Assembly (NCBI RefSeq): GCF_023822065.1
Contig: NZ_CP084930.1
Span: 3,054,001 to 3,118,000 of the forward strand
DNA length: 64,000 nucleotides
Reading direction: 5' to 3'
DNA from: Sphingomonas morindae
GTDB lineage: Bacteria > Pseudomonadota > Alphaproteobacteria > Sphingomonadales > Sphingomonadaceae
Shown here: piece after piece, positions 17,902 through 26,602 of the stretch
Position numbering within the stretch: the first letter of the stretch is position 1
Layout of the letters: every line of letters starts with the position of its first letter
Translations under genes and position numbers: made by a program
Notes under the pieces: generated by a model
Databases searched by the model: none
Seen by the model: only the letters and a program-made list of their open reading frames with translations
What the model was told of the DNA's origin: nothing

Positions 17902-18792
17902 TCAGATCACCCAGTCGGCCGCCGCCGTATAGCCCCGGATCGTCTCCAGCAGCGCGTCTGCGGCGCGGCTTTGGTAGCGCTCCTTCTGGCGCAGCGCGAA
18001 GAAGGGGCGCACCGGCATGTCCATCGCCGCCGCCGTCACCATGCGCGCGGTGAGCGCAGGCGCCACCACCAGCTCGGACAGGGCGGCGCAGCCTGCGCCG
18101 GCGCGCACGGCGGCGAGCACCGCCTCGTTCGACGGCAGAGTGAGGCTTACGGTGAGCGCCTGCGGATCGACGCCGCGCGCGGCGAGCACCGCCTCGAAGC
18201 TGGCGCGCGTGCCGGAGCCGCGTTCGCGCATCACCCAGCACGCTTCGACCAGCCAGGCATTGGTGATGGCGGGGACGGGATCGGGCGCGATCAGCCGCAG
18301 CCGATCGGTGCCGACGGGCCATTGCGCCAGCGCGGGATCATCCACCGGCCCCTCGACAAAGCCGAGCTCCGCCTCGCCGGCCTGCACCGCGCGCGCCGCC
18401 GCTTCGGTATTGGCGATCGCCACCGCCAGCGCCACGCCCGGATAGCGCCGGCGAAAGGCGGCGAGCCGTTCGGGCAGCCAATAGGCGACGATCGTCTGGC
18501 TCGCCACCAGCCGCAGGCTGCCGCGCGTCAGGCCCGCCAGATCGGCCAGCGCCTGCTCGGCCCCGGCGGCGCGCGCCAGCACCGCGCGCGCCTCTTCCAG
18601 AAACACGCGGCCCGCCTCGGTCAGCTCGATCCGCCGACCGACGCGGTGGAAGAGCTTGACGCCGTGGCGCGCCTCGAGCGCCGCCACCGCGCCGCTCGCC
18701 GCCGACTGGGTGAGCGCCAGCGCCTCCGCCGCGCGCGTGACATGCTCGCGCTCCGCGACCGCGACGAAGATGCGCAGCTGCTCCAGCGTCAT
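17902..18792 (-). CDS. LysR family regulator, last gene of the peroxidase operon
   Basis: 296 residues. HTH in residues 1-60 (VTRAAEALALTQSAASGAVAALE, LFHRVGRRIELTEAG) and a substrate-binding domain with VASQTIVAYWLP and RERGSGTRASFEAVL, reminiscent of CysB/CbbR-like regulators of sulfur or carbon metabolism. The ATG overlaps the cytochrome b stop by four bases, so it is co-transcribed with the catalase-like peroxidase and cytochrome. Inclusion of a LysR in this redox operon suggests a sensor of the same stress, but the ligand is unknown. Confidence 0.86.
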   Translation of the reverse strand: MTLEQLRIFVAVAEREHVTRAAEALALTQSAASGAVAALEARHGVKLFHRVGRRIELTEAGRVFLEEARAVLARAAGAEQALADLAGLTRGSLRLVASQTIVAYWLPERLAAFRRRYPGVALAVAIANTEAAARAVQAGEAELGFVEGPVDDPALAQWPVGTDRLRLIAPDPVPAITNAWLVEACWVMRERGSGTRASFEAVLAARGVDPQALTVSLTLPSNEAVLAAVRAGAGCAALSELVVAPALTARMVTAAAMDMPVRPFFALRQKERYQSRAADALLETIRGYTAAADWVI

Positions 18793-19361
18793 CGCCGCTC
18801 CCGCACCCCCGGCTCCCGGCGGCCGCCATGGCCGATCGTCATGCTGCGTAGCACGCCGTCGCGGCGGATCAGGCCATGCATCAGCGCGGCGGCGAGATGC
18901 ACGAGGATCAGCGCGAAGAAGAGCAACGCGACGATCGTGTGCAGCGCGCGCAGCGGCGCGTAGAGGCGCAGATCATGCGGCAGGATCGGCGGCAGCACCA
19001 GCCCGAGCCCGAGCCGCACCGGATAGCCGCCCGCCGAGAGCATCGCCCAGCCGATCAGCGGCATCGCCGCCATGCTGGCATAGAGCAGCCAGTGCGACGC
19101 CTTGGCGGCGAAGCGCTGCGGCGCGGGCAGATCGGCCGGGAGCGCGGGCGCGCCGGTGGCGAGCCGGAGCGCGAGGCGCAGCACGACGAGCGCGAGAATG
19201 GCGATCCCAAGCGGCCGGTGCAGCGCCAGCAGGCGCGGATAGGCGGGGCCGGCGGTGGAGACCATCGCCACGCCGACGAACAGCATCGTCAGCACCAGCA
19301 GCGCCATCAGCCAGTGCACCAGCCGCAGCGCGGGGTGGAAATCGGGCGAGGGGCGGCTCAT
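18789..19361 (-). CDS. Cytochrome b561-type di-haem membrane protein
   Basis: 190 residues with four hydrophobic helices (about 14-35, 45-65, 85-108, 140-165). Haem-ligand candidates are the His in LVHWLMA, LHRPLG, SHWLLYASM and LHTIVALLFF. This is the prokaryotic b561 fold, which passes electrons from quinol across the membrane. Overlaps of four bases link it to the peroxidase upstream and the LysR gene downstream, so it probably feeds electrons to the membrane-anchored peroxidase. Confidence 0.86.
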   Translation of the reverse strand: MSRPSPDFHPALRLVHWLMALLVLTMLFVGVAMVSTAGPAYPRLLALHRPLGIAILALVVLRLALRLATGAPALPADLPAPQRFAAKASHWLLYASMAAMPLIGWAMLSAGGYPVRLGLGLVLPPILPHDLRLYAPLRALHTIVALLFFALILVHLAAALMHGLIRRDGVLRSMTIGHGGRREPGVRERR

Positions 19362-20434
19362 CGCGCGGTCTCCTTGGCAAGATCCTGGCCGATGGCGCTG
19401 GGTCCGGGCCCTTCGGCGGCGCGCCGGTTGAAGGAGGAGGAATAGGCCTTGGAGCGCGCCGCGAGCAGCGGATCGTCCGACAGGCCGATGCCGCGCGGCA
19501 GGATGGTGGGATCGAAATTGATGTCGCGGCAGGCGCCGGTCTCTTCCGGTTGGACCGCGCTGAGCGTGAGCGTGCCCGCATCGATCGTGCGGTGCGGCCC
19601 CTGCCAGGCGACCGTCGCCTTGTCGGTCACGTCGCCTGGATTGGCGACCACCAGCTCAAGCCGCCAGCGCGACGGGCCCCTGGCGGTGCGCGCCACCATC
19701 TCGCGGAAGAGATAGTCGCGCGGCAGCGCATCGAGATGCGCGAGGTCGAGCCCGGCGAGCGGCGCCTCGGGCACGAAGCGCCAGCGCACCAGCCGGGCGG
19801 CGCCGGCACTATCGGTGAAGCGGAACGCGTTGATGCTGTAGTAGGTGGCGTTGGCGAAGCTGTTCGGCAGCACCGCATGCGCCATATAGTCCTGAAACGC
19901 CTTCACCTCGGGATGGGCGGCGATGAAGGGGGCGAGGATCGCGGGATCGGGCTTGCCGGTGCGCGGATCGGGCGTGGTCGCGCGCTGCAGCGCCACGAAG
20001 CTCGGCACGTCGGCCACGGGGAAGATGGGCGTGTGGTCCATCGCCATGCGCCATTCCTCGCCATCGGGCGCGGTCAGCCGCAGGGCGATCGCGTGGAACA
20101 CCGGCCGCCCATCCCCCGCGAGCGGATTGCCGCCGCCCAGCGAGAATCGGCCGAGCACCGGATAGCGGCCGCGCCGCAGCAGCACGGCCTCGCTCAGCGC
20201 GGCGCCGTTCCCGGTCGCGTCGAACGCGCCGGTGAAGCACAGCCCCTTGGCATGGGCGCGGCGATAATGGGGATGGCGTCCGCCATTGGCGTCCAAGGCG
20301 GTGACGATCGTGCCGCCATCGATCCTTTTCGGGCCGAGCCAGCCCGCAGCCCAGGCGAAGGCGGCGGCGAGCAGCAGCACGATCGCGCCGATCAGCGCGG
20401 CGGGCGCGGCGAACGCGCGGCGGGTGGGGGGCAT
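19358..20434 (-). CDS. Membrane-anchored catalase-family peroxidase
   Basis: 358 residues, a short catalase-fold protein of the SrpA type. An N-terminal helix (about residues 11-30) anchors or exports it. HYRRAHAKGLCFTG, GRFSLGGG and DHTPIFPVAD mark the haem pocket; the proximal ligand Tyr lies in LLAARSKAYSSSFNRR near the C-terminus. Such proteins act as peroxidases in the periplasm. The ATG at 20434 was chosen because the frame upstream crosses an ECF-type promoter at 20468-20493. Operon: peroxidase, b561, LysR; divergent from an ECF sigma gene. Confidence 0.85.
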   Translation of the reverse strand: MPPTRRAFAAPAALIGAIVLLLAAAFAWAAGWLGPKRIDGGTIVTALDANGGRHPHYRRAHAKGLCFTGAFDATGNGAALSEAVLLRRGRYPVLGRFSLGGGNPLAGDGRPVFHAIALRLTAPDGEEWRMAMDHTPIFPVADVPSFVALQRATTPDPRTGKPDPAILAPFIAAHPEVKAFQDYMAHAVLPNSFANATYYSINAFRFTDSAGAARLVRWRFVPEAPLAGLDLAHLDALPRDYLFREMVARTARGPSRWRLELVVANPGDVTDKATVAWQGPHRTIDAGTLTLSAVQPEETGACRDINFDPTILPRGIGLSDDPLLAARSKAYSSSFNRRAAEGPGPSAIGQDLAKETAR

Positions 20435-20467
20435 AAGCGTCCGATCCTGGTTGAGGCTTTGTAGGAA

Positions 20468-20493
20468 GACGATGGCGCCCAAAGCTTTATTCC
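20468..20493 (-). promoter_or_regulatory. ECF-sigma-type promoter for the peroxidase operon
   Basis: On the minus strand GGAATA (-35) and CGTC (-10) are separated by 16 bases, close to the common ECF promoter form GGAAT/C..CGTC. The predicted transcript starts near 20461, about 27 bases before the peroxidase ATG. Its position between the peroxidase and the divergent ECF sigma gene makes that sigma factor the likely user. Confidence 0.55.
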
Positions 20494-20549
20494 GCATAGC
20501 CGCAAAAAATCCGGACGCGGCGCGGGACGCTGCCTTATAGCTCTGGATC

Positions 20550-21086
20550 ATGGTCCGCCCATCCTCAGACGCCGAGATGATCGCCGGGGTGCGGCCGCTG
20601 ATCCCGGCGCTGCGCCGCTATGCCCGCGCGCTGCTACGCGACGGCGACGAGGCGGACGATCTGGTGCAGGACGCGCTGGAGCGGGCGCTCCGGCGCTGGG
20701 CGCAGCGCCAGCCCGGCATGAGCGCGCGCGGCTGGCTGTTCGCGATCCTCCACAATCTCGCCATCGATCGACTGCGGCGGCGCGCGCGCCAGGGCGTGGC
20801 CGAGCCGCTGGAGGCGGTGCCCGCGGCGCGGCTGGTGACGCCGGCGGGGCAGGAGGAGGCGCTCGCGCGCGCCGATATCCTGCGCCTGCTGGATCGCCTG
20901 CCCGAGGAGCAGCGCGCCGCGCTGCTGCTGATCGGCGTCGAGGAGCTCAGCTATGGCGAGGCGGCGCTGGTGCTCGGCGTGCCGGTGGGCACGGTGATGT
21001 CGCGCCTGTCGCGCGGGCGCGAGCGGCTGCGCCGGCTCGCCGAGGGCGCGGACACCGGCCGCCCCGCGCTCAGGATCGTGCGATGA
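20550..21086 (+). CDS. ECF family RNA polymerase sigma factor
   Basis: 178 residues with region 2 (DEADDLVQDALERAL, about residues 33-47; LFAILHNLAIDRLRR) and region 4 (LPEEQRAALLLIGVEELSYG, then VPVGTVMSRLSRGRERL). It directs RNA polymerase to stress promoters. A later Met at 20577 could also be the start. It overlaps the anti-sigma gene by four bases and is divergent from the peroxidase/cytochrome operon, an arrangement I recall for ECF26-like groups. Signal: probably oxidative stress, by context. Confidence 0.88.
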   Translation: MVRPSSDAEMIAGVRPLIPALRRYARALLRDGDEADDLVQDALERALRRWAQRQPGMSARGWLFAILHNLAIDRLRRRARQGVAEPLEAVPAARLVTPAGQEEALARADILRLLDRLPEEQRAALLLIGVEELSYGEAALVLGVPVGTVMSRLSRGRERLRRLAEGADTGRPALRIVR

Positions 21087-21859
21087 CCGCGCCCGAGCCG
21101 ACCGAGGCCGAGCTCCAGGCGCATGTGGACGGCTGCCTGCCGCCCGCGCGCATCGCCGCCGTGACGGCCTGGCTGGGCGAACATCCGGACGAGGCGGCGC
21201 GGCTGCGCGCCTATGCGGACCAGCGCGATGCCCTTCGCGCCGCATTGGCGCCGGTGGCCGCGGAAGCGGTGCCGCCCGCGCTCGATCCCGCCCATTTCGT
21301 CGGCGCGGCGCCGGCGGCGTCGTCGGCGCGGCCACGTCGCGGCTGGGCGCGCGCCGCCGCCGTCCTGCTGCTCGGCGCCGCCGCCGGCTGGACGCTGCGC
21401 GGCTGGCAGGCGCCACCCACCGCCGGCACCGCCGCGCTCGCCCGCGAGGCGGTGGCGAGCTATGCCGTCTATGCCCGCGATCCGGCGCGGCCGGTGGAGA
21501 TGCCCGCCGCCGCGCGCGGCACGCTGGACGGCTGGTTTTCCGCGCGCCTGTCGCGCCCCGTCGCCGCGCCCGATCTCGCCGCCGCCGGGCTGCGGCTGAT
21601 CGGTGGCCGGCTGGTGGCGACGGATCATGGGCCCGCCGGCCTCTATCTCTACCAGGATCGGGGCGGCCGCCGCATCGCTTTGTATCTCCGTCCGATGGAG
21701 GTGGACCGGAACGATCGCATGACGGCGCGCGCCCAGTCCGGCCTCAGCGGCTGGACCTGGGCGGATGACGGGCTCGGCTTCGGGCTGTTCGGCGCGGCGC
21801 CCTCAGGCACGCTGCACGCGGCCGCCACGCTGGTCCGCGCGCAGTTCCGCCGGGTCTGA
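21083..21859 (+). CDS. Transmembrane anti-sigma factor
   Basis: 258 residues. A cytoplasmic N-terminal anti-sigma region (ELQAHVDGCLPPARIAAVTAWL) has the helical pattern of RsiW/ChrR-like anti-sigma domains but no clear zinc HxxxCxxC. One transmembrane helix (about residues 91-110, AAAVLLLGAAAGWTLRGW) is followed by a periplasmic domain with YLYQDRGGRRIALYL. It is expected to hold the co-encoded ECF sigma at the membrane. Stop codons of this gene and the opposing modC abut. Confidence 0.82.
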   Translation: MTAPEPTEAELQAHVDGCLPPARIAAVTAWLGEHPDEAARLRAYADQRDALRAALAPVAAEAVPPALDPAHFVGAAPAASSARPRRGWARAAAVLLLGAAAGWTLRGWQAPPTAGTAALAREAVASYAVYARDPARPVEMPAAARGTLDGWFSARLSRPVAAPDLAAAGLRLIGGRLVATDHGPAGLYLYQDRGGRRIALYLRPMEVDRNDRMTARAQSGLSGWTWADDGLGFGLFGAAPSGTLHAAATLVRAQFRRV

Positions 21860-22483
21860 TCAGTCGAGCACGATCTCGGTGGCGGCGAGGCGCGTCGCCT
21901 CCTCCCGATCGTGCGTGACATAGAGGGTCGGCAGGCCGAGCCGATCGCGGATGTCCTCGATCACTTGCAAAATACCTTCGCGCCGGGCGGGATCGAGCGC
22001 GCTCAGCGGCTCGTCCATCAGCAGCGCGCGCGCGCCCGCGAGCAGCGCCCGGCCGATCGCGACGCGCTGCGCCTCGCCGCCCGACAATTGCGCCGGCCAG
22101 CGCTCCAGAAGATCGCCGATGCCGAGAAAGCCGATCGCCTCGTCCGGGGTCATCCAGCGCGTGTCGGGCGGGGCGAGGCGATGGCCGTAGAGCAGGTTCC
22201 AGCGCACCCGCCGGTGCGGGAAGAGGCGGCCGTCCTGGAAGATATAGCCGATGCGGCGCCGCTCGGGCGGCACGAAGCGGCCGCTGCCGCTCTCGAACAG
22301 CGTCTCGCCGGCGAGGCGGACATGGCCGCGATCGGGCCGCACCAGCCCCGCGATCATATCGAGAATGCTGGTCTTGCCGGCGCCCGACACGCCGCGCAGC
22401 ACGGTGATGCCTCCGGCGGTGGCGAAACGCGCGGCGATCAGCCTCGGCCCGCGCCGCAGCGCGACATCGACATCAAAGCACAT
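21860..22483 (-). CDS. modC: Molybdate ABC transporter ATPase, short form
   Basis: 207 residues. Walker A GVSGAGKTS (about residue 34), signature LSGGEAQRVAIGRALL (about 128) and Walker B ALLMDEPLSALD (about 150) are present. It energises molybdate import. The family is usually about 350 residues; here the C-terminal TOBE/molybdate-binding domain is absent, so regulation by internal molybdate is probably lost. The ATG at 22483 overlaps the end of modB by 11 bases; order is modA, modB, modC. Confidence 0.87.
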   Translation of the reverse strand: MCFDVDVALRRGPRLIAARFATAGGITVLRGVSGAGKTSILDMIAGLVRPDRGHVRLAGETLFESGSGRFVPPERRRIGYIFQDGRLFPHRRVRWNLLYGHRLAPPDTRWMTPDEAIGFLGIGDLLERWPAQLSGGEAQRVAIGRALLAGARALLMDEPLSALDPARREGILQVIEDIRDRLGLPTLYVTHDREEATRLAATEIVLD

Positions 22484-23156
22484 GCTGCCTCGTCCGGCGC
22501 GACAGCACTTCCGAAGCGACCAGCGCGACCAGCGAGACCAGCACCGCGATCGCCGCCAGCCGCCACACCGCGCCCTCCTGGCCCGGCACCTGGAGCGCGG
22601 CATAGATGGCGAGCGGCAGGGTACGGGTTTCGCCCGGAATGTTGGAGGCGAAGGTGATGGTGGCGCCGAACTCGCCGATCGATCGCGCGAAGCCGAGCAC
22701 CGCGCCCGCGACGATCCCCGGCGCCGAGAGCGGCAGGGTGACGGTGAGGAAACAGCGCCAAGGCCCCGCGCCCAGCGTCCGCGCCGCCCCCTCCAGCCGC
22801 GTGTCCACCGCCTCGATCGAGAGGCGCATGGCGCGCACCATCAGCGGCAGCGCCATGATCGCGGCGGCCAGCGCCGCCCCGGTCCAGCGGAAGATCAGCG
22901 TGATCCCGAACCAGGCGGCCAGCGGCCGGCCGAGCGGCCCCTGGCTGCCAAAGCCGATCAGCAGCAGCCAGCCGGTGACGACGGGCGGCAGCACCAGCGG
23001 CAGGTGGATCAGCGCGTCGAGCAGCGTCTTGCCGGGAAACCGGCCCCGCGCCAGCAGATAGGCGAGCGCGAAGGCGGGCGGCAGGCTGATCGCGATGGCG
23101 GCGCCGCCGACCTTGAGCGAAAGCCCGATGATCGTCCACTCCTCGGCGCTGAGCAT
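22473..23156 (-). CDS. modB: Molybdate ABC transporter permease
   Basis: 227 residues, five to six membrane helices. The permease EAA loop reads EGAARTLGAGPWRCFLTVTLPLS (about residues 122-144), and GFARSIGEFGAT follows, as in ModB. It forms the membrane channel for molybdate. It starts one base after the modA stop and overlaps modC, giving a compact operon. Confidence 0.9.
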   Translation of the reverse strand: MLSAEEWTIIGLSLKVGGAAIAISLPPAFALAYLLARGRFPGKTLLDALIHLPLVLPPVVTGWLLLIGFGSQGPLGRPLAAWFGITLIFRWTGAALAAAIMALPLMVRAMRLSIEAVDTRLEGAARTLGAGPWRCFLTVTLPLSAPGIVAGAVLGFARSIGEFGATITFASNIPGETRTLPLAIYAALQVPGQEGAVWRLAAIAVLVSLVALVASEVLSRRTRQHVL

Positions 23157-23157
23157 G

Positions 23158-23922
23158 TCAGCGCGGGGTGAAGCCGAAGCGGGCGAACAGGGCGCGGCCC
23201 TCGGCGGAGATCAGGAAGCGGCGAAAGCCTTCGGCCTCGGCGCCGGCGCCGCCGGTGAGGCGCGCGACCGGATAGGTGATGGGCGGATGGCTGGCGCCGG
23301 GAAAAGTGGCGACCAGCCGCACGCGCGGATCGGCGCGGGCGTCGGTTCCATAGACGATGCCGAGCGGCGCCTCGCCGCGATCGACCAGCGCCAGCGCGGC
23401 GCGCACGCTATCGCCCGGCACCACGCGCGCCGCCACGGCTGGCCACACGCCCAGCCGCACCAGCGCCGCCTTGCCGTATTTGCCGGCGGGGACGGCCTCG
23501 GGATCGGCCATGGCGAGCCGGCCCGGGCCGAGCGCGCGCAGCAAGGGGAAGCCGGGCCGGATCGTAAGCCGCACCGGCGAAGCCGAGGGCGCGACCAGCA
23601 CCAGCGTGTTGGCGAGGAAGCTGACGCGCGTGCCCGGCGCGACATGGCCATGGCGCTGCACCTCGTCCATCCACGCCTCGTCGGCGGACAGGAAGAGATC
23701 GGCCGGCGCCCCCGCATCGATCTGGCGGGCCAGCGCCGACGAGGCGGCGAAGGACAGGATCGGCCGGGCATGGCCTTTGGCGGCATAGGCATCGGCGGCG
23801 GCGCTGAGCGATTCCTGCAGGCTTGCCGCGGCCAGCACCAGCGGCGGCCTTTGCGCCGCGCCGGGCCGGGCCGCGAGCGCGAACAGCAGGGAGAGGAACA
23901 GTGCCGTGCGGCGCATCGCCAT
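23158..23922 (-). CDS. modA: Molybdate-binding periplasmic protein
   Basis: 254 residues. A signal peptide (MAMRRTALFLSLLFALAARPGAA) is followed by LVLAAASLQESLSAAADAY and SFAASSALARQI, the ModA oxyanion-binding motifs; IVYGTDARADPRV is also typical. It captures molybdate or tungstate in the periplasm and delivers it to ModB. The ATG at 23922 was chosen; another Met is two codons on. A longer frame reaches 24075 but lacks a signal peptide. Confidence 0.88.
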   Translation of the reverse strand: MAMRRTALFLSLLFALAARPGAAQRPPLVLAAASLQESLSAAADAYAAKGHARPILSFAASSALARQIDAGAPADLFLSADEAWMDEVQRHGHVAPGTRVSFLANTLVLVAPSASPVRLTIRPGFPLLRALGPGRLAMADPEAVPAGKYGKAALVRLGVWPAVAARVVPGDSVRAALALVDRGEAPLGIVYGTDARADPRVRLVATFPGASHPPITYPVARLTGGAGAEAEGFRRFLISAEGRALFARFGFTPR

Positions 23923-24046
23923 TCTCGCTCTCGGGCGGCCAACCATATTCCTCGCTATACAGAGGTGGTGCCGCCTGTCACGGCTGGATTTGCCGGCGGG
24001 CGTTGAATCTGGGAGGTTTCCTGCTCGGCGCGGAGGAGGCGACACG

Positions 24047-24742
24047 ATGCGGATGATCGGGCTGATCGGCGGCATGAGCGCGGAAAGTTCGGCGGAATAT
24101 TATCGGATGCTCAACCAGGGGGTACGGGCGCGGCTCGGGCCGACGGCCTCGGCGCGCTGCCTGCTCTGGTCGTTCGATTTCGCCGAAATCGAGGCGCTCC
24201 AGCATCGCGGCGACTGGGACGCGCTGGCGGCGCTGATGGTGGACGCCGCGCGCCGGCTGGAGGGCGCGGGGGCGGACCTGCTCCTGCTCTGCACCAACAC
24301 CATGCATCGCGTGGCACCCGCCATCGAGGCGGCGGTGGCGCTGCCCTTCCTCCACATCGCCGATCCCGCCGCGGCGCAGATCAAGGCGGCTGGGCTCCAC
24401 CGGGTCGGCCTGCTCGGCACTGCGTTCACTATGGAACAGGATTTCTACACGCGCCGCCTCGCCGAGCGTCACGGACTCGACGTGCTGGTGCCCGAGGCGG
24501 CGGATCGCGCCGGCGTGCATCGCATCATCTATGAGGAGCTGGTCGCCGGCACCGTCCGGCCGGAGTCGCGCGAGGTCTATCGCGCGGTGATCGCCCGGCT
24601 GGTGGCGCGGGGCGCGCAGGCGATCCTGCTCGCCTGCACCGAGATCATGCTGCTCGTGCGTCCCGAGGATAGCGCGGTGCCGCTGTTCGACACCGCCGCC
24701 ATCCACGCCGCCGCCGCCGTTGAGGCCGCCTTGGCGCCCTGA
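24047..24742 (+). CDS. Aspartate/glutamate racemase family protein
   Basis: 231 residues. IGLIGGMSAESSAEYYRMLN at the N-terminus and the two catalytic cysteines in LLLLCTNTMH (about residue 85) and ILLACTEIML (about 197) define the cofactor-independent Asp/Glu racemase family. It probably interconverts L- and D-aspartate or a related amino acid. GGAGGAG lies 8 bases before the ATG, which supports this start. It is divergent from modA and followed by a LysR gene. Confidence 0.87.
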   Translation: MRMIGLIGGMSAESSAEYYRMLNQGVRARLGPTASARCLLWSFDFAEIEALQHRGDWDALAALMVDAARRLEGAGADLLLLCTNTMHRVAPAIEAAVALPFLHIADPAAAQIKAAGLHRVGLLGTAFTMEQDFYTRRLAERHGLDVLVPEAADRAGVHRIIYEELVAGTVRPESREVYRAVIARLVARGAQAILLACTEIMLLVRPEDSAVPLFDTAAIHAAAAVEAALAP

Positions 24743-24794
24743 CGGGCGGCGCCAGGCGGGTGACAGCGGCGCCCCGCATGGTGCACAAGGGGCC

Positions 24795-25703
24795 ATGGTC
24801 GTCAGTCGCGCGGATCTTGCGGATTTCACCTATTTTCTCGCGATCGCGCGGCACCGCAGCTTCCGCCGCGCGGGGCTCGAGCTTGGCGTCAGCGCCTCCG
24901 CGCTGAGCCATTCTCTCAAAGCGCTCGAGGGCCGGCTGGGGGTGCGGCTTTTCAACCGCACCAACCGTTCGGTGACGCTGACCGCGGCCGGCGACGAGCT
25001 GCTCGGCGCGATCAGCCAGCCCTTCGATGCGATCGGCGCGGCGGTGGAGGCGCTCAACCGCTTCCGCAGCTCGCCCACCGGCCGGGTGCGGCTGAACGTG
25101 GTCGCCGATGCCGGGCCGCTTCTGCTCGCGCCGGTGCTGCCCGAATTCACCGATCTCTACCCGGATATCGAGGTGGATATCGTCGCCAGCAACCGCATGG
25201 TGGATGTCGTCGAGGACGGGTTCGATGCCGGCATCCGCTATGGCGGCACCGTGCCCGAGGATATGATCGCGCAGCGTCTCTCGGCCGATGTCCGCTGGGT
25301 GGTGGCGGCCTCGCCCGCCTATCTTGCGCGGTTCGGCACGCCGCTCGTGCCCGAGGATCTGCGCGATCATCGCTGCCTCGGCATCAGACTCGGCGACGAC
25401 CGCATCTATCGGTGGGAGTTCATGGGTCGGGCCGGCGAATATGCGCTGCCCGTGCCGAGCCGCATCCTGTGCGACGAGACCCGCGTGATGCTGGATCTCG
25501 CGCTGCGCGGCGCCGGGCTGATGTATGGCATCAAGAGCCTCTGCGCGCCCTATCTGCGGAGCGGCGCGCTCCAGCTGGTGCTGGAGCCCTTCGCCACCAG
25601 CGGCCCGGGCTTCCACATCTATTATCCCAGCCGCCGTCAGCTGCCGACGGCGCTGCGCCTGCTGATCGATCTCATCCGCGCGCGCCAGCCCGCGGGGCTG
25701 TAG
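24795..25703 (+). CDS. LysR family transcriptional regulator
   Basis: 302 residues. HTH in residues 1-65 (FRRAGLELGVSASALSHSLKALE, LFNRTNRSVTLTAAG) and a binding domain with GFDAGIRYGG and FHIYYPSRRQLPTALRLLIDLI. It is close in design to the LysR at 8146-9039. It stands 52 bases after the racemase gene on the same strand. No target is obvious; it may control the racemase or act elsewhere. Confidence 0.86.
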   Translation: MVVSRADLADFTYFLAIARHRSFRRAGLELGVSASALSHSLKALEGRLGVRLFNRTNRSVTLTAAGDELLGAISQPFDAIGAAVEALNRFRSSPTGRVRLNVVADAGPLLLAPVLPEFTDLYPDIEVDIVASNRMVDVVEDGFDAGIRYGGTVPEDMIAQRLSADVRWVVAASPAYLARFGTPLVPEDLRDHRCLGIRLGDDRIYRWEFMGRAGEYALPVPSRILCDETRVMLDLALRGAGLMYGIKSLCAPYLRSGALQLVLEPFATSGPGFHIYYPSRRQLPTALRLLIDLIRARQPAGL

Positions 25704-25816
25704 GCCGATCCCGGCGCGCGGGGCGCCCAATGCCCGGCGGGCCGGCGTGGCGGCGATCCGGCGCGGCGCGGATCCACCCGATTTCGGGCGAGGCCGCGCC
25801 GCGCCGGTGCGTGGGC

Positions 25817-26035
25817 TCAGGCGCCGTGCGGGGCGGCGGCGGCCTGTCGGCGCGCCGCGACCTTGGCATGGTGATGGCCCACGGCGCAGCCGATCGCCGC
25901 GCCGGCCACGGCATGGCCCTTGCCGACGAAATGGCCGCCGACGCCGCCCACCGCCGCGCCTTTCAGGCACCCGGCGGCAAAGGCGGGGCTGGCGGCGGCG
26001 GACAGAAGCAGCGCGGCGGCAAGAACGGTCTTCAT
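25817..26035 (-). CDS. Small exported glycine-zipper peptide
   Basis: 72 residues. A signal peptide (KTVLAAALLLSAAASPAFA) precedes a glycine-rich stretch GAAVGGVGGHFVGKGHAVAGAAIG with GxxxG spacing and a HHHAK segment. Glycine-zipper proteins insert into or sit near membranes. GAGGAGA stands 7 bases before the ATG at 26035, which marks a real start. No enzymatic function can be named. Confidence 0.6.
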   Translation of the reverse strand: MKTVLAAALLLSAAASPAFAAGCLKGAAVGGVGGHFVGKGHAVAGAAIGCAVGHHHAKVAARRQAAAAPHGA

Positions 26036-26215
26036 CACAATCTCTCCTCGAAGGAGAAGGAGGAAGGCGGCTCGGGCCGCTTTGTTCCGGCCGGCGGACT
26101 AGTCCTCTTGCACCATGCGAAGGGTAGCTAGTGACCATGGCGGGCGCGGGCGCGCCATCCTAGATTCCGGTTCCGCTGGCCGCGCCTGCGCGGTGTGCGC
26201 CCGGAGGGGATGATA

Positions 26216-26425
26216 ATGGTATATGACGCTGAAGAAGAACGGAATTACTTGCTGCAGCGCAGTCAATATCATCGTCATCGCGCAGCGGAGACGAGCGATG
26301 CAGGTCAGTGCGCGCTCCATCTGCGGTTTGCCGAACTCTATCAGGCGCGGGCGGAGTCGGTTTCCGTAGTAAAAGAGGATGCGATCGTCTTGGAAGCCGA
26401 GCGGGAACCGGGAAAGCTGATATAG
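26216..26425 (+). CDS. Small hypothetical protein
   Basis: 69 residues, charged and helical: ERNYLLQRSQYHRHRAAETSD followed by ALHLRFAELYQARAESV. A GGAGGGG lies about 7 bases before the ATG at 26216; an alternative ATG two codons upstream is too close to it. Similar short proteins with an ALHxxLAxLYxxR pattern occur in sphingomonads, to my recollection, without known function. It precedes the CsbD-like gene. Confidence 0.5.
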   Translation: MVYDAEEERNYLLQRSQYHRHRAAETSDAGQCALHLRFAELYQARAESVSVVKEDAIVLEAEREPGKLI

Positions 26426-26428
26426 GTT
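26404..26428 (+). promoter_or_regulatory. EcfG-like promoter candidate upstream of the csbD-like gene
   Basis: GGAAC is followed after 16 bases by GGTT, one mismatch from the EcfG form GGAAC-N16/17-CGTT. It overlaps the end of the preceding small gene and would give a long leader of about 170 bases before the CsbD-like start. Weak on its own; the stress-type product downstream makes it plausible. Confidence 0.3.
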
Positions 26429-26602
26429 ATCGGCTCATCTTCGGCGGCCGTTCGGGCGCGGTACAGTAAAGGCCAGCAGGATGGAGCGACCGGTCGGGCT
26501 TTCGGTCCGTATCCCGCCATCATCCGCAGTGCGGCCGCTTCCGTGCTGCGACCGCTATCGCGCGCGGCCCATCCACTTCATCCCCACAGCAAAGGTAAGA
26601 TC

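Noticed and set aside
23945-23975. ModE-like half site (CGCTATA) upstream of modA
   Set aside because: Only one half of the expected inverted repeat is present; the second half at the right distance is missing.
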